The notes below the pieces were generated by a model. The model was not told the DNA's origin and searched no databases. It saw only the letters and a list, made by a program, of their open reading frames with translations. Below, one piece after another: positions 53,020 through 64,000 of a DNA stretch of 64,000 nucleotides; position 1 is the first letter of the stretch, and every line of letters begins with the position of its first letter. The stretch spans positions 1,426,001 through 1,490,000 of the forward strand of contig NC_133116.1 in assembly GCF_022965805.1 (NCBI RefSeq), in the 5' to 3' direction. Both the position numbers and the translations under genes were made by a program. Origin of the DNA: Primulina eburnea. Taxonomy: Eukaryota; Streptophyta; Magnoliopsida; Lamiales; Gesneriaceae.

Positions 53020-54007
53020 TTGACTGAGATTTATTCATGCAGTTATACAATGTGGTAGCGAATGAACAATTTGAAGTGTTAGAGTTCAAATTCTTGAACC
53101 GCTTTCTGTCCTCGGTCTGTGACCAAGGGTTACTCCATGCATGCTTGCATATCACTGAGTTCGTTTAATGCTCTACCGAATATCAGGTATTCAAGGCTAG
53201 GGTTTCACATCCTCCACATACCATTTTGATGTGACAGGTCTTTTTAGCATTTGGGATACTCGAGCTTCGAGGAGGCAGTGAACTTAAGAGAAAAGTTACT
53301 TTGTGAAAATGGAACTGAGTTTCGAGTTGTCGAATCGTTTATCATGCAATATGGATTGAGATCAATAGCAACGTGTGACGATCCGAGACCCCGATCTCAA
53401 TTGGAAAGAATTTTATATGCAGGTAATTGTTGGTGTCATCTTTTAATTGATTCAATAAATTTTTTGTGTGTGTAGTAAATAAGATATGACATACAGTCAT
53501 TCAGAGAATTAAAACCCTACGAAGTGATACGGTATTCTCAGTAAAGGTCATCATTGCTTGAGTGAAACCTAATGTGAGTTTAAAATTTGATGTGGAAAAA
53601 ATTACCAACAAAATATAATTTTTTGTTTTTACTTTTTTTCTGGTGAATTATGATATGATGGCTCAACTCAAGAAGAAGTGGCCGCTAGACATTCGATTAC
53701 AGTTTTCTGTGACGTTTTGATAGTCAGCTGTCTAAAGTCTGAAAAGGAAAAAAAAAAGAAGCCGATTACACGATTATACAGATTAGCTACAGCTTAGGCT
53801 TTGGATTGTTATGTTTCGTTGTTGTCCCGTTCGATTGTAATAATTTGTTCAAGAGTTTCTGGACACCCGTTGGTCCACTTCCGGCTTGTTATCCACAAGG
53901 GAAAGGGCAAAATGGTACTCAATATCAGCCGTAAAATCTTTGCTGACAAAATAAATTCCATCTTAAAAGCTGCTGCCACATTACAAATAACAATAACATT
54001 TTTTGTC
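53020..54007 (+). pseudogene. Array unit 8
   Basis: 988 bp. The nonsense site has lost a further A (GTTTAATGC), which frameshifts the first segment. The third segment is followed by a shortened spacer. Its 3' half resembles units 2 and 9 more than units 5-7, suggesting a crossover or gene conversion inside the unit. Confidence 0.78.
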
Positions 54008-55015
54008 TTGACTGAGATTTATTCATGCAGTTATACAATGTGGTAGCGAATGAACAATTTGAAGTGTTAGAGTTCAAATTCTTGAACCGCTTTCTGTCCT
54101 CGGTCTGTGACCAAGGGTTACTCCATGCATGCTTGCATATCACTGAGTTCGTTGAAATGCTCTACCAAATATCAGGTATTCAAAGCTAGGGTTTCACATC
54201 CACCACATACCATTTTGATGTGGTAGATCTTTTTAGCATTTGGGATCCTCGAGCTTCGAGGAGGTCGTGAACTTAAGAGAAAATTTACTTTGTGAAAATG
54301 GAACTGAGTTTCGAGTTGTCGAATCGTTTATCATGCAATATGGATTGAGATCAATAGAAACGTGTGACGATCCGAGACCCCGATCTCAATTGGCAAGAAT
54401 TTTATATGCAGGTAATTGTTGGTGTTATCTTCTAATGATAAGATAGATAAATAAAACATTATTGATTTAATAAATTTTTTGTGTGTGTAGTAAATAAGAT
54501 ATGACATACAGTCATTCAGATAATTAAAACCCTACGAAGTGATACGATATTCTCAGAACGGGCTCATCATTGATGGAGTGATACCTAATGAGAGTTTAAA
54601 TTTTTTTTATAAGGTATGCTTGATGTGAAAAAAGTTATCAACAATATATAAATTTTTGTTTTTACTTTTTTTTTTTGGTGAATTATGATATGATTGCTCA
54701 ACTCAAGAAGAAGTGGCAGCTAAACATTCGATTACAGTTTTCTATGACGTGTTGATAGTCAGCTGTCTAAAGTTTGAAAAAGGAAAAGAAAGAAGGCGCT
54801 TACACGATTATACAGATTAGCTACGGCTTAGACTTTGGATTGTTATGTTTCGTTGTTGTCCCGTTCGATTGTAATAATTTGTTCACGAGTTTCTGGACAC
54901 CCGTTGGTCCACTTCCGGCTTGTTATCCACAAGGGAAAGGGCAAAATGGTACTCAATATCAGCCGTAAAAACTTTGCTGACAAAAAAAATTTCATCTTAA
55001 AATATGCTGCCACAT
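54008..55015 (+). pseudogene. Array unit 9, fused to the ADH1 duplicate
   Basis: Full unit with the first segment open (GAA restored). The usual inter-unit sequence CTGCCACATTACAAATAAC is replaced after CACATTAC by CGGGTTGGGGTG, the start of ADH1 exon 9. The last 35 bases before the junction are a mosaic of the unit and ADH1 intron 8. Confidence 0.8.
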
Positions 55016-55379
55016 TACCGGGTTGGGGTGTTGTTGTACTTTTTGGAGTTCCGATCCAGGACGATGCATTCAAAACTCATCCTCTCAATGTGTTGAATGA
55101 GAGGACTCTTAAAGGAATTTTTTTTGGTAACTTTAAGCCCCGGAGCGACATCCCACTCCTAGTTGAGAAGTGCATGAATAAGGTGATTTTATCAACATAA
55201 CAATGCACGTATTTACCATTTCATTAAATTATTTTGTTGATCAATGAATTATTTTTGTTTTCAAGAGCTCGAGCTTTACAAATTCATCACACACAATTCC
55301 TTTCTCATATATCAACAAGGCGTTCGACCTCATGGTCGGTGGTGAGGGCATGCGTTGCAACATCGACACGAGAAAATAA
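55016..55379 (+). pseudogene. ADH1 exon 9-10 duplicate (truncated pseudogene)
   Basis: Exon-9-like 55021-55182 is 162 bp, the same length as the source, and stays open with replacements (AVLVGVPSK to [15 protein letters not shown] to LLVEKC). Its acceptor AG has become CG. Exon-10-like 55265-55379 is 115 bp instead of 117 (a 2 bp deletion in the THRVHF region), and its acceptor CAG has become CAA. Exons 1-8 are missing. It cannot encode an enzyme. Confidence 0.9.
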
Positions 55380-56332
55380 TATGTTGTGGTTGACATTGTG
55401 TTGAATAAATAAGTTTTTGGACGGAGCTGTAGTAGGCATCTATGAATTCTAAGATCAGGTCGATTTTCATAAATTCAATTGTCGACGGTGAATGGATAGT
55501 TCACTTGGCTATTGTTGGAATGTTCTGTTTAGTTTGTGTAATTCGCTAAAATCAAGTTTAATAAAAAAATGTGGACAACAGTTGTTGAAATATATCCTAG
55601 ACTCGTGTTTTTGCCCGATAGTCGAATCATACGTGACATAATAGTCTGCCTATTAAAGAGGAAAATGTAATTAAAAAATAAATTGTATCTCTTTCATTAT
55701 TATTATTATTGAATTGGATTATAGGGAATTACAATTGTTAAAAATATTCAATATTAACGATCACCATATCAAAATTTCTTCCTCGCACAAAAACAAAATG
55801 TTCTATTGAATAGAGTTTCTTGGGTTTGCTTCTCAAAATTTCTCCCGCGAACAAAAATTCTCTATAAAAAATTCTTAGTTTTTTTGGGCTTTTTTTATCA
55901 CTACATTTCAAGCAAATTGGTTTTAATAGAAGATTTGAAATGGACATCCCACGCAGAAGGTACGTAGGAGTTCTTGATATTAAATTGACGACTTTTTGAG
56001 ATATTTATTCTTTACGGAAGCACTGCACCACAATTGTATTTTGATTAGGAAGTTTGAAGCAATGAAGTTTCTGTTTTTTCTGTCAAATATGGAACTTGAT
56101 GAGTTGATGGATCCATATGTATATTATTTAACTGCTGGGTCGATATCAAGAAAAATAAGAAGATAACTTGAGTTTTTGAAACTTATTTAACATATTAAGG
56201 AAAACAACGTAAACAAGTTCACTTTCATATGTCAAGTTGTACCCATTTTTACTGAGCTCATTGTCAGTCAAATAACAATGACATTTGTTGTCTTGACAGT
56301 TGACAAGGATTTATTTATGCAGTTATACTATC
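55380..56332 (+). repeat. Duplicate of the ADH1 3' flank
   Basis: Collinear with 42623-43550, ending with the start of an array unit (GATTTATTTATGCAGTTATA) that is cut off at 56332. This confirms the duplicated block ran from ADH1 intron 8 to the first array unit. Confidence 0.88.
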
Positions 56333-56648
56333 ACGGCCGAGCCCACTTGTGATATTGTCCGTTTTGGCCCGAGGCTTCACGGCTTTAAAACGCGTCACAA
56401 GGTGGACAACCGTTGTTGAAATATATACTAGACTCGTGTTTTTGCCCGATAGTCGAATCATACGTGACATAATAGTCTGCCTATTAAAGAGAAAGATATA
56501 ATTAAAAAAATTATATTTCTTTCATTATTATTATTGAACTTTATTATAGTGAATTACAGTTGTTAAATATATCCAATACTAACGGTCACCTTATCAAAAT
56601 TTCTTCCTTGCGCAAAAACAAAATGATCTATTGGATAGAGTTTCTTGG
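56333..56648 (+). repeat. Foreign fragment plus a third copy of the ADH1 3' flank
   Basis: 56333-56398 (CACGGCCGAGCCCACTTGTG through TTTTAAAACGCGTCACAAG) is unlike its surroundings and resembles a G+C-rich transposable-element piece. 56399-56648 repeats the flank segment GTGGACAACCGTTGTTGAAA to GAGTTTCTTGG seen at 42811-43072 and 55570-55830. Confidence 0.75.
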
Positions 56649-56649
56649 A

Positions 56650-57425
56650 CGTATCTCGCAATACTATAATGTTTTCTGCACAAAAATATCCCGACAGCCA
56701 CAAGTGCTCAAAAATAAGCTTCATGATAACATGACTATGTAATAAACTAAGACAAAGCGACTTCGATTTAGAAAGTGAGTTCACCTTTACTCAAATAAAT
56801 AATCGTCTATGTGGAAATAGTGCTGCACCAAATAAACCGGTGAGAACCACCTATTTAGGTAACAAATATTTTACACCTCGAGTCCTTAGTGTTATTTTTA
56901 TTTATGATCGGCGGTATGAGTACTCCTACGTGAATTGGAAAAAACGTGTTATACCAATAATACCACGGAGTCACTTATTTATCCCATCGTAATCATTAAT
57001 AGAAACTTCACCTATGATTGTCTCTCCTGAAACTATCATATCACCTGGTTTGACTAAACTGTTAGCTGTACTTTCATTCTAAATGGTTATTGAAATTTAC
57101 TTAATCCACATATTAATCTCATTAAGTTTATAAATACTTGACAAGGAAAATAATAACAAACAAGGAAAATATTAAAGTATTAACAAAATTTCATACGTGA
57201 CACCAACTACGTCTTGTATCAGATGAGCAATCACACCATTTAGATTACAATAAATAATCATATTTTATGTATAATTTATTCAGAAAATGCAGCTACTTCC
57301 CACAGATTCTGAGTCCTAGAGCTGAAGAGATATTACAACATTCAGCTGTTGTATAATCAAACAGAACATTCCTGGAGTAAAAACTTATATGGAATGATCA
57401 TTTCAAATTTCCCAGTCATCGAAGA
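56650..57425. other. Intergenic DNA and RimP-like 3' region
   Basis: No supported gene. The part next to 57429 is the likely 3' UTR of the RimP-like gene. Confidence 0.55.
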
Positions 57426-57428
57426 TGT

Positions 57429-59555
57429 TCATATTTCAGAATAAAACCGAACTAAACGCAGACAATGTAGTGGTAATTCGAGTCGCCACTCTTTCTGCTT
57501 TTTGTTGAGTGGCCGGCCTCTACCTGATTTTTCTCTATTTACTCTGACATCTGCTATGCCCCATGTGCAAGTGTTAGCCTCTGAATCAAAAGATACAAGT
57601 CTAAATATTCCATCATGCTCGGATGAAGAACCAGTCTCCGCTGCTTCGGTAACATATTTTACATACATGTTACGCTCCTTAAACCGGACAAGATCTTGAG
57701 GAATTCTAACAACCCTTTCAACACCGGGTGAAGACACCTAAAAATCAAACAAACAAATAGGGTTCAGAGTAAAATACAATACATCGTGCCTTATAGGATA
57801 TAACCATGTTGAGGAATCATCGCTTTACGAAATTAATTGATGTGATAAGAGCAATATAAGAAGGTAGATAAGATATATAACCTCTAGCACTATGTTTTCA
57901 GGAATAGATCCAGCAGATTCTGCTTCATGGAGCCGTGCTCTATATTCAGTTGAAAAACTTTCAATGTCCATCATAGTGGGCGAACCGGACCTGTGAAACA
58001 TACGACAGAATGGTGTTACATACATCAACAATATTGTTTTTAAGGAAGCATTTAGCCTTAAAAAACTGTAGACCATAGATTTCACAAGCAAAGCATAGAG
58101 CGAGCATCCAAACACTTGTGGAAAATAAATGGGGAATGAAACTCACAATTAGTGGATATGCAATTACCACAAGAGGACTAGGATTAAGATACAAAGGACT
58201 CAGCACATTGAAATAATACAAGATTAGCCTGAGAATTAGACATAAATAGGGAAGAGGAAGATCTTCTGGATGTTGACCTCAAAGTATAGACCATAATGAC
58301 TGACCTTATTTTTTATTTTTAACAGAAATTACACGTGATTTCCCAAGGCAGACATTGGATTAGTAACTTCATGGAAACCAAAAGTCAAATTTCTTAAAAA
58401 TGTTCGCTCTAGGTAGGGTTGTGTCAATGTGAAAGCCCAATCATTGTTCGCACAGTAGCTAAAGACTCCGGTCACAAAAAATGGCCACTGGAACAAGAAC
58501 ATGATGAATAGTTAAGATACAAAACTTCCACATGGATGCTCAACCAAGGCTGTAACTAAAGGATATGATTTGTTCTTGATTAAAAACCCCACTCTCTATT
58601 TATTCCATCTACCCAGATTAAATAATATGACTCCTGGATAATCAGAAGAATTGTAGTTTCGTACTTATTTGTGAGCCTCTCGATTCGAACTTGGATACTC
58701 GCATTTAACAGAGTCCTAAACGCATAGATACCCAGTTCTCCATCAAATGACATGGCAACTTCTTCAGCAATTTCTGAAGTTTTTTTATCCCAGCCCGTCC
58801 CAGCTAATGATATCCCACCTCCTCCAGCTCCATCTCCTACCTACAAGCTCTCAAAAAGTTTTACAACGTAAATAGGTAGAGTCGATCAAACCCCACAAAA
58901 AGGAAAGAGCTGAATACAATTCAGATATAAAGTAAAAGGGTTCGACACTTACAGAAGGTTCGGCCTCTTCTTCAAAATACTCATCCTCAAAATAACCCTC
59001 GTCATCCACCATATCCTCTGCATAATCAAGAAATTCGCTCAAAATATAATCATGTGTTGAGCAATCAATATTAAAAAGGAAAAAAGAACTTCACTATTTG
59101 TCCTAGTATTTTGCTTTCAAAGTCACGCACAAAGCAACAAAATTATCTTTTGTATGAAAGATCAAGATTAGACCCAAAATGAGCCTAAAAAAGTACTAAT
59201 CTAGTAGAATAAAAAAATCAGTACATTTCAAATCAAACAGCTCGGTTAAGTGAATTTAAAATGAATGAGATAAAAAGAGAGGATTATTATGAATTAAACC
59301 ACCAATTTCAAACTCATCAAGAAAAGAATCGTCTTCTATATCATCGTAATCATCATCTTCGACATTGGATGGCTTTATAACCGGTTCGAACTTAGAATTC
59401 TTCTTCGCATGAACAACAAAAGGACTCGAAGAAAAACTGAGGAATACTGGCGGACAAAATGAGGAAAAAATATGACTGAAATCCATGGGTGGTCTTTGTG
59501 GTGCTTGAATCATGGCAGAATTAAGAAGAAAGCGAGTTAAATGAATAGAGTTCAT
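57429..59555 (-). CDS. RimP-like ribosome maturation factor, probably plastid-targeted
   Basis: Homologue of bacterial RimP (UPF0090/DUF150), which assists 30S subunit maturation; in plants expected to act on plastid ribosomes. Five exons: 59555-59300, 59017-58953, 58840-58665, 57990-57882, 57737-57429; phases agree, 304 aa. The N-terminal about 50 residues are rich in Ser, Phe and Pro with few acidic residues and look like a transit peptide, followed by a D/E-rich stretch (DDDYDDIEDDSF, then EDEYFEEEAEP). The RimP core begins near GWDKKTSEIAEE and includes MDIESFSTEYRARL and the family hallmark IPENIVLEVSSPGVERV, then RFKERNMYVKYV. The C-terminal end (LNKKQKEWRLELPLHCLRLV) replaces the usual short tail. 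Four in-frame Met codons near the start leave the exact initiation site open. Confidence 0.88.
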
Positions 59556-59559
59556 GGAT

Positions 59560-60470
59560 GTTTTCAGAATATCGCTGGAGTTCCGTGGACTGGACCGGAG
59601 GTGTGGAGAATTCTTCCAGGATGAAAAACGACGTCGCCTGGTTTTCCCCTAATTTGATGGGCTCGGTGTCTTGCACTGAGCGATTTCAGCCCAAACTTTT
59701 AGATCCATTTATGCTTGCTCAAATAATATTATTAAATATCCACTAAAAAAATTATATAATTATATATATATATATATACGCTTTTTTAACAACCAACCAA
59801 AGTTCATATATCACTGTAATAATCCATATTTTACAACTTTTCTTAAAAATAAAAAGATCACATTTAAAAAATCCACATTTTAACCAATACATATGTTTTC
59901 CTTCGAACTAGTTCTTGCCCAACCGATCTTTCTTTTATACAGAGTATTACAATTAATGTGATGTAATTTGGAAGTAAATCAACTGTATCTTTTAAGTTCT
60001 GAGATTAATTCTCTATCGGATTTATTCTACTCTTAAGAATGTTTGATCTGTGGATAAGATGACGATGAATAATTTGTAGACAAAAACTCAATATAATTAG
60101 ATAAAATAATGATACATAACATTCATCTTTTAGAAAATTTAACCAAGCATTAAACAAACAGGAATGAATAATTATTATTCGCCGCAAAAAAGGGTACTCC
60201 GCAAGTATTTACATGGATTATAAATGAAATATCGAGGAGCTTTGATTTTTTTATCACGATTGAAAATAATATTAAGAAAGCTAACATCTGCCAAGAGCTT
60301 ACACATGCTGTTAACAGGCGTTGAGAGTTGCACAAAATATTTTCCTGGAATGAAAGTGCAATTCCAGAAACACCGAGGATGGAAATCATGCCAGTGCAAT
60401 ATATTGACTACTGGATCAAAAATTCATGCCAAACTGGTACTTATATGATAACAGATGAGAGAATTCAAAA
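59560..60470. other. Intergenic DNA between the RimP-like promoter and the CCCH gene 3' end
   Basis: No supported gene. 59.56-59.70 kb is the probable RimP-like leader/promoter; a short TA tract is at 59760-59778. Part of 60.2-60.47 kb is probably the CCCH gene 3' UTR. Confidence 0.55.
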
Positions 60471-60476
60471 TTCAAT

Positions 60477-63400
60477 TCAAGACTCCACCTTTCGACAGCG
60501 CTCCACGTATGCCTGCAGAACGACAACAATTATAACATCATCATGTGAAACACCAGAGAGAATTTTATTTATTACATTGGGGTGGGACTTTTTTCTTCAA
60601 CGTATTTTCAATCAATTTATCTTCCTTATTCGGACAAGTTTATGACACTACACAGCTTAGGACCCCTATGGCTGAATAGAGAGGATTTTAGGCAACCTCA
60701 TTACGTATGACAAAAACCAGATACTACGATGGCATGTTAGAAGAAAGAGTAGAATACAGTAAGCAGCACAGACCATTTCGACTCAAAGAGTGAATTTCAG
60801 AGGGCAATGTTAAAGGGAAGAGAGATTTTACTGGAAGGTAACGTGACTCGTGAGGGGAACGATAAAAAAAATGCTGCCTTTTACCTTTTGTCATGTGTTT
60901 AGGGTAATGCGCATTTAACGGAGGAGAACAGGGAAAGACCATAATAAAAAGGTGTGCCAAAATTTTCTCCATTAGGCTGACCAAGTTTTTTCTTCAAAAT
61001 GACCACATACAACTGTTCAGGAATACATGTCAAGGACTTACTTGCACAAGTTTGGTAATTTTCGGTTTAGAGCATGACAAGTAATGTTCGATTTTTTCCT
61101 GTGTCTTTGGAACATGATCAGCTTGAATTGTACCAGTCACTTTGTCAACCACCTTTTTCACTACCGTTTTATGAGCCTCCCGACTCATCCGACCTTCCTT
61201 CCTTGTAGGCTTCAAAATCTCCTTTACAAATTCTACAAGAGAATTTTTAAATAAACGCATTCTTTTTTCATCCTTCGTAGCATTTCCCCGTTCATTTTTC
61301 CCATGGCCATCCAGAGTTTCTGATGCCTTGTTCTCTTTATCGTCCTTGCTTTGCTCACCAAGGGCTTCATTTTCTGGTTTGGCAGTTACTTCATCTTGCT
61401 TCACCGTCACATTTTCTTGATGATTCACCTTCAAATTATCAACTTCCATGCCAACAGATAAAGGAGATGATTGCTTCATATGTATCTGATTATTCTGTTC
61501 AGTTCTCGGGACTAAACGACGACTGCTGAGCTCGCCAACATCCGTTCCATTTTCCAAGGGATTAAACATATCACGAGAAACCGTAACAGGACTCATTTGT
61601 GCGTTCATTGTATTGACAAGGGGGGTATGAACCCCGACCCCAGTATCAGAAAGAAAAGGAATCACCCCACTAGAATTGGAGGGATCGATGCTTTGATATG
61701 CTTGTGCTTGTTCATTCACAAATCTTTGTCCCAAAAATATAGCAGGATTTTCAGTCACATGAACAACTGATTGATCAGGGATAACAATTGGAGAGTTTGT
61801 CACTCGATTAGAGTGCTCATTGGTCAACAAATTTGGAAAAAATTGAAGGACCTTTGATTCTGACATTTTAGGGGATTTAATAGCTTTCTGATGGTTCTGC
61901 ATATCAGCTTGCGAATTCAAAGGCACGACTATCTTCCTCTCAGGCATATTCAAGTCGTTAACAACTTCATTTGATGGCATATGATAGAGCATATTCCGCC
62001 CTCTTATAGCTTCATTTGAAATTGAATAATGCCCAAGAAACATTCTCTCACCTTTTTCGTTCAAGCTTTGCCCCGAGAAAAAATCAGGATGAGTGGTTTT
62101 TTGGGAGTTCTTTACCCCATCAAGAACACCAGAGACAAACTGATTGACAGTATCATTTTGTAACATTTCCGGATGCTGCTGTTGAATATGTGAAGTGGGA
62201 GAAGTATTCTGTTGCAAGGCTTTGACAGAGAAGCTGTGATGTCCGTGCAATGAATTTTGTTGTTGGATATTCAAAAATTCCTCCTGGTTTTGTAACTGAG
62301 AGTTGAGTAAGATTAGTTGTTCTAGTTTGTTTGCCCCACTGGCCTTAACCATATATTCATTATAGCCTATGTCTAGGTCATGACTGTTACTTTCCCTGGG
62401 AGGAGAAGTTTGTTTCTCTCTATTCAAAAGTCTATCTTTCCAATCCAGTACTCCCCAAGTTTTGTCCTCATTTTCCATCCCATTTCCCATTTCATTACTA
62501 AAATCACCAGTACTTTTTGTCTCTGCTACATTCTTTTCACCCCAACCAACAGTGTTAACAGCATCCGAGACTCTAATTGCATCATCCGACCAGTTACAAT
62601 TGTCATGCAAACTGCCTTTCTTAATGACTTCATGAGAAAACCTGCAATTATTCCTAAAACACTCCCCTGCAGCAAAAAATTTGCAGATGGGTTTCTCGTA
62701 TCGGTTCGACTGATGACCACTGTCCTTATCAAAAGATCTCACACTGCAACTTCTGCCGAAACTCTCACCAGAAGCAGAATGGTGAGAAAATCTGCAAGAA
62801 TCTGCCCAACGACAATTCCCCCTCATGAAGTCCTTGCAAGGGAATGCAATTCTATTTTTGGTTAAGAACTGCTCATCCTTTCGACGATTAGGTTCAGAAT
62901 CATCATCCTGCATTTCAGACTCAGGACCTCTACTGTAAGCATGTTTCGAAGTACGGATTCGATCTACTTTATTCCTCCAACTTTCTGCAGGGCCATCTTC
63001 CAAGCGATCCCCATCTCTGTGGCTTACATTACTAGGATGAAGAAATCTACATTGGCTGCCTCTTCTGCAACTTCCTGCAACAAAGTCTCTACAATTTTGA
63101 GATGATTTATCAGGGCCTCTTGATCTGTCACTCCATCCATAAGACTGGCGTCTATAATCTTCGATTGGACTACGACTTCTGCTCAGACCCCTTGCACTGT
63201 CATTACTTCTGCTTCTACTCCTGCTCCAGCCTCTCCCCCGCTCCCTTTCCCTACCTCTACCCCTGCTCAAGCTCCTACTCCGACTCCTGCCACTTGTCCT
63301 GCCTCTGCTCCGGCTTCTGCCTCTTGCAGGGAACCTATTTAATTACATTAAAAGAATACTTGCTTCATTTGAGATCCAAAACATGGAACATGCCTTGTAT

Positions 63401-64000
63401 TTTTGGCTAAAGAAGAGCATAAACAATACAGAAGTTCAAAATAATTCATTGTTGTGGAGAGCAAACTGAAACTGAAAGCCTCCGCTATTCACTATTTTAT
63501 GATTACAAATAACATTTCAGATTTTGGAGAGGAGTATATTGTTCTAAATTATTCCAACAGCAATATACATGGTAAGTGGAGCACAACATTACCACAATTA
63601 ATACAAGCACAAATCATTCAAAGAAAACTCTCTATATCAAAATCACACACTCACAAATTATTTACTTCAATAATGGCAAAACAAGATGCACTGTCACATA
63701 CCTACGTGAATGGCTTCGATCATCTTCAAAACTGCTGTTACAGTTACGCATTTCCATTCCATCAAATCCTGGAGACATGTTCTTGAAAAATCTGCTAACC
63801 CCACCTATTTCCTTAACTTCTGAAGCATCTTGTCGTCTTTTGACAAAACCATCACCCATTAGTATAGTTGGGTTTTCTTCGTTGGTTTCCCAAGATACTC
63901 GTCCAGAATTATCCAGAGACTTTTTTATGGAAGATGTTCCAGATGAAGACAGTCCATGATAATGCCTGTCATCATAATTACAATGGTGTTTCTTTCCAGA
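60477..64000 (-). CDS. CCCH zinc-finger protein (AtC3H38-like), 5' end outside window
   Basis: Probable RNA-binding nuclear protein, like Arabidopsis zinc finger CCCH protein 38 (At3g18640). Visible exons: beyond 64000 to 63702, 63334-61042, and a 36 bp terminal exon 60512-60477. Joins: donor at 63701 (AG|GTATGTG, phase 2) to acceptor at 63335; donor CAA|GTAAGT at 61041 to acceptor at 60513. The large exon has an RS/RG-rich N-part, then three CCCH fingers: CRDFVAGSC..QCRFLH, CKDFMRGNC..SCRFSH (both C-x7-C-x5-C-x3-H) and CKFFAAGEC..NCRFSH (C-x7-C-x4-C-x3-H). The C-terminal conserved block is LVEFVKEILKPTRKEGRMSR. Reading through the last donor would add VSP and stop, so the spliced end (AYVERCRKVES) is preferred. 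Confidence 0.9.

Larger units (their letters stand above)
43532..55015 (+). repeat. Tandem array of nine about 1.0 kb units downstream of ADH1
   Basis: Head-to-tail repeat counted with two anchors. The segment GACACCCGTTGGTCCACTTC (or a one-base variant) occurs near 47429, 48461, 49162, 49861, 50864, 51866, 52871, 53861 and 54894, and TTGACTGAGATTTATT marks the start of each full unit. Units 5-7 have periods of 1002, 1002 and 1005 bp and are very similar; unit 1 is the most diverged and is split by two solo LTRs. Each full unit carries four conserved open segments: about 48 codons (VVANEQFEVLEFKFLNRF), about 58 codons (SSFEEAVNLREKLLCENG), about 34 codons (YDIQSFRELKPYEVIWYSQY) and about 50 codons (TIIQISYGLGFG through [15 protein letters not shown]). 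I do not recognise the protein. Confidence 0.93.

Noticed and set aside
49811..53155. Repeated antisense frames of 93-111 codons in array units (minus strand)
   Set aside because: They recur only because the units recur, are antisense to the more exon-like plus-strand segments, have no recognisable domain and differ in length between units.
43532..55015. Centromeric or subtelomeric satellite
   Set aside because: The unit (1 kb), low copy number, exon-like content and location next to ADH1 argue for a local gene amplification.
54835..55200. 121-codon frame running from the array unit into the ADH1 exon 9 copy as a new chimeric gene
   Set aside because: The frame is open by chance across the junction, starts mid-unit, lacks splice acceptors and ends in the former intron 9; it is more likely a non-functional fusion.
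62380..62865. 161-codon plus-strand frame
   Set aside because: Antisense shadow of the large CCCH exon, which has clear zinc fingers.

Overview
This is a 64 kb stretch of a eudicot plant nuclear chromosome. Genes carry several GT-AG introns, the intergenic DNA is very A+T rich, and the interspersed repeats are plant types (Ty1/copia, solo LTRs, hAT, tRNA-derived SINEs). The protein sequences fit an asterid, possibly Lamiales, but I cannot fix the species from sequence alone. All gene models were assembled by eye from open reading frames, family knowledge and splice sites whose phases agree.

Layout. 0.4-5.1 kb: an R2R3-MYB gene of the MYB52/54/105/117 type (minus strand) whose single visible intron holds a decayed TNT1-like copia element with a recent 1.14 kb internal tandem duplication. 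5.1-14.3 kb: gene-poor, with a 689 bp hAT-type non-autonomous element (8 bp target duplication) and a 4.75 kb copia retrotransposon (185 bp LTRs, 5 bp target duplication, broken ORFs). About 15.2 kb: a broken pectin-methylesterase/invertase-inhibitor-like gene. 16.75-22.93 kb: a nine-coding-exon SEUSS transcriptional co-regulator gene (minus). 24.2-28.6 kb: non-coding DNA with a SINE. 28.6-36.2 kb: two tandem SWEET1-type sugar transporter genes (minus), with a second SINE upstream of the first. 36.2-39.8 kb: non-coding repeats. 39.9-42.6 kb: a complete ten-exon class P alcohol dehydrogenase gene, ADH1 (plus).

42.2-56.6 kb is the most unusual region. Directly after ADH1 comes a head-to-tail array of nine units (about 1.0 kb each, two of them 0.7 kb deletion forms) carrying exon-like open segments of a gene I do not recognise. 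The first unit is split by two solo LTRs (2.2 kb and 0.78 kb). The last unit runs into a second, broken copy of ADH1 exons 9-10 and its 3' flank, so the locus looks like an unequal-crossover amplicon whose breakpoint lies inside ADH1. 57.4-59.6 kb: a plastid-type RimP-like ribosome maturation factor gene (minus). 60.5-64.0 kb: a CCCH zinc-finger gene (minus) whose 5' end is outside the window.

The genes are ordinary, functionally unrelated plant genes and not a pathway cluster. The only local functional grouping is the SWEET1 pair. The region's interest lies in its structural evolution: tandem duplication at several scales, nested retroelements, and an unidentified amplified gene fragment beside ADH1.
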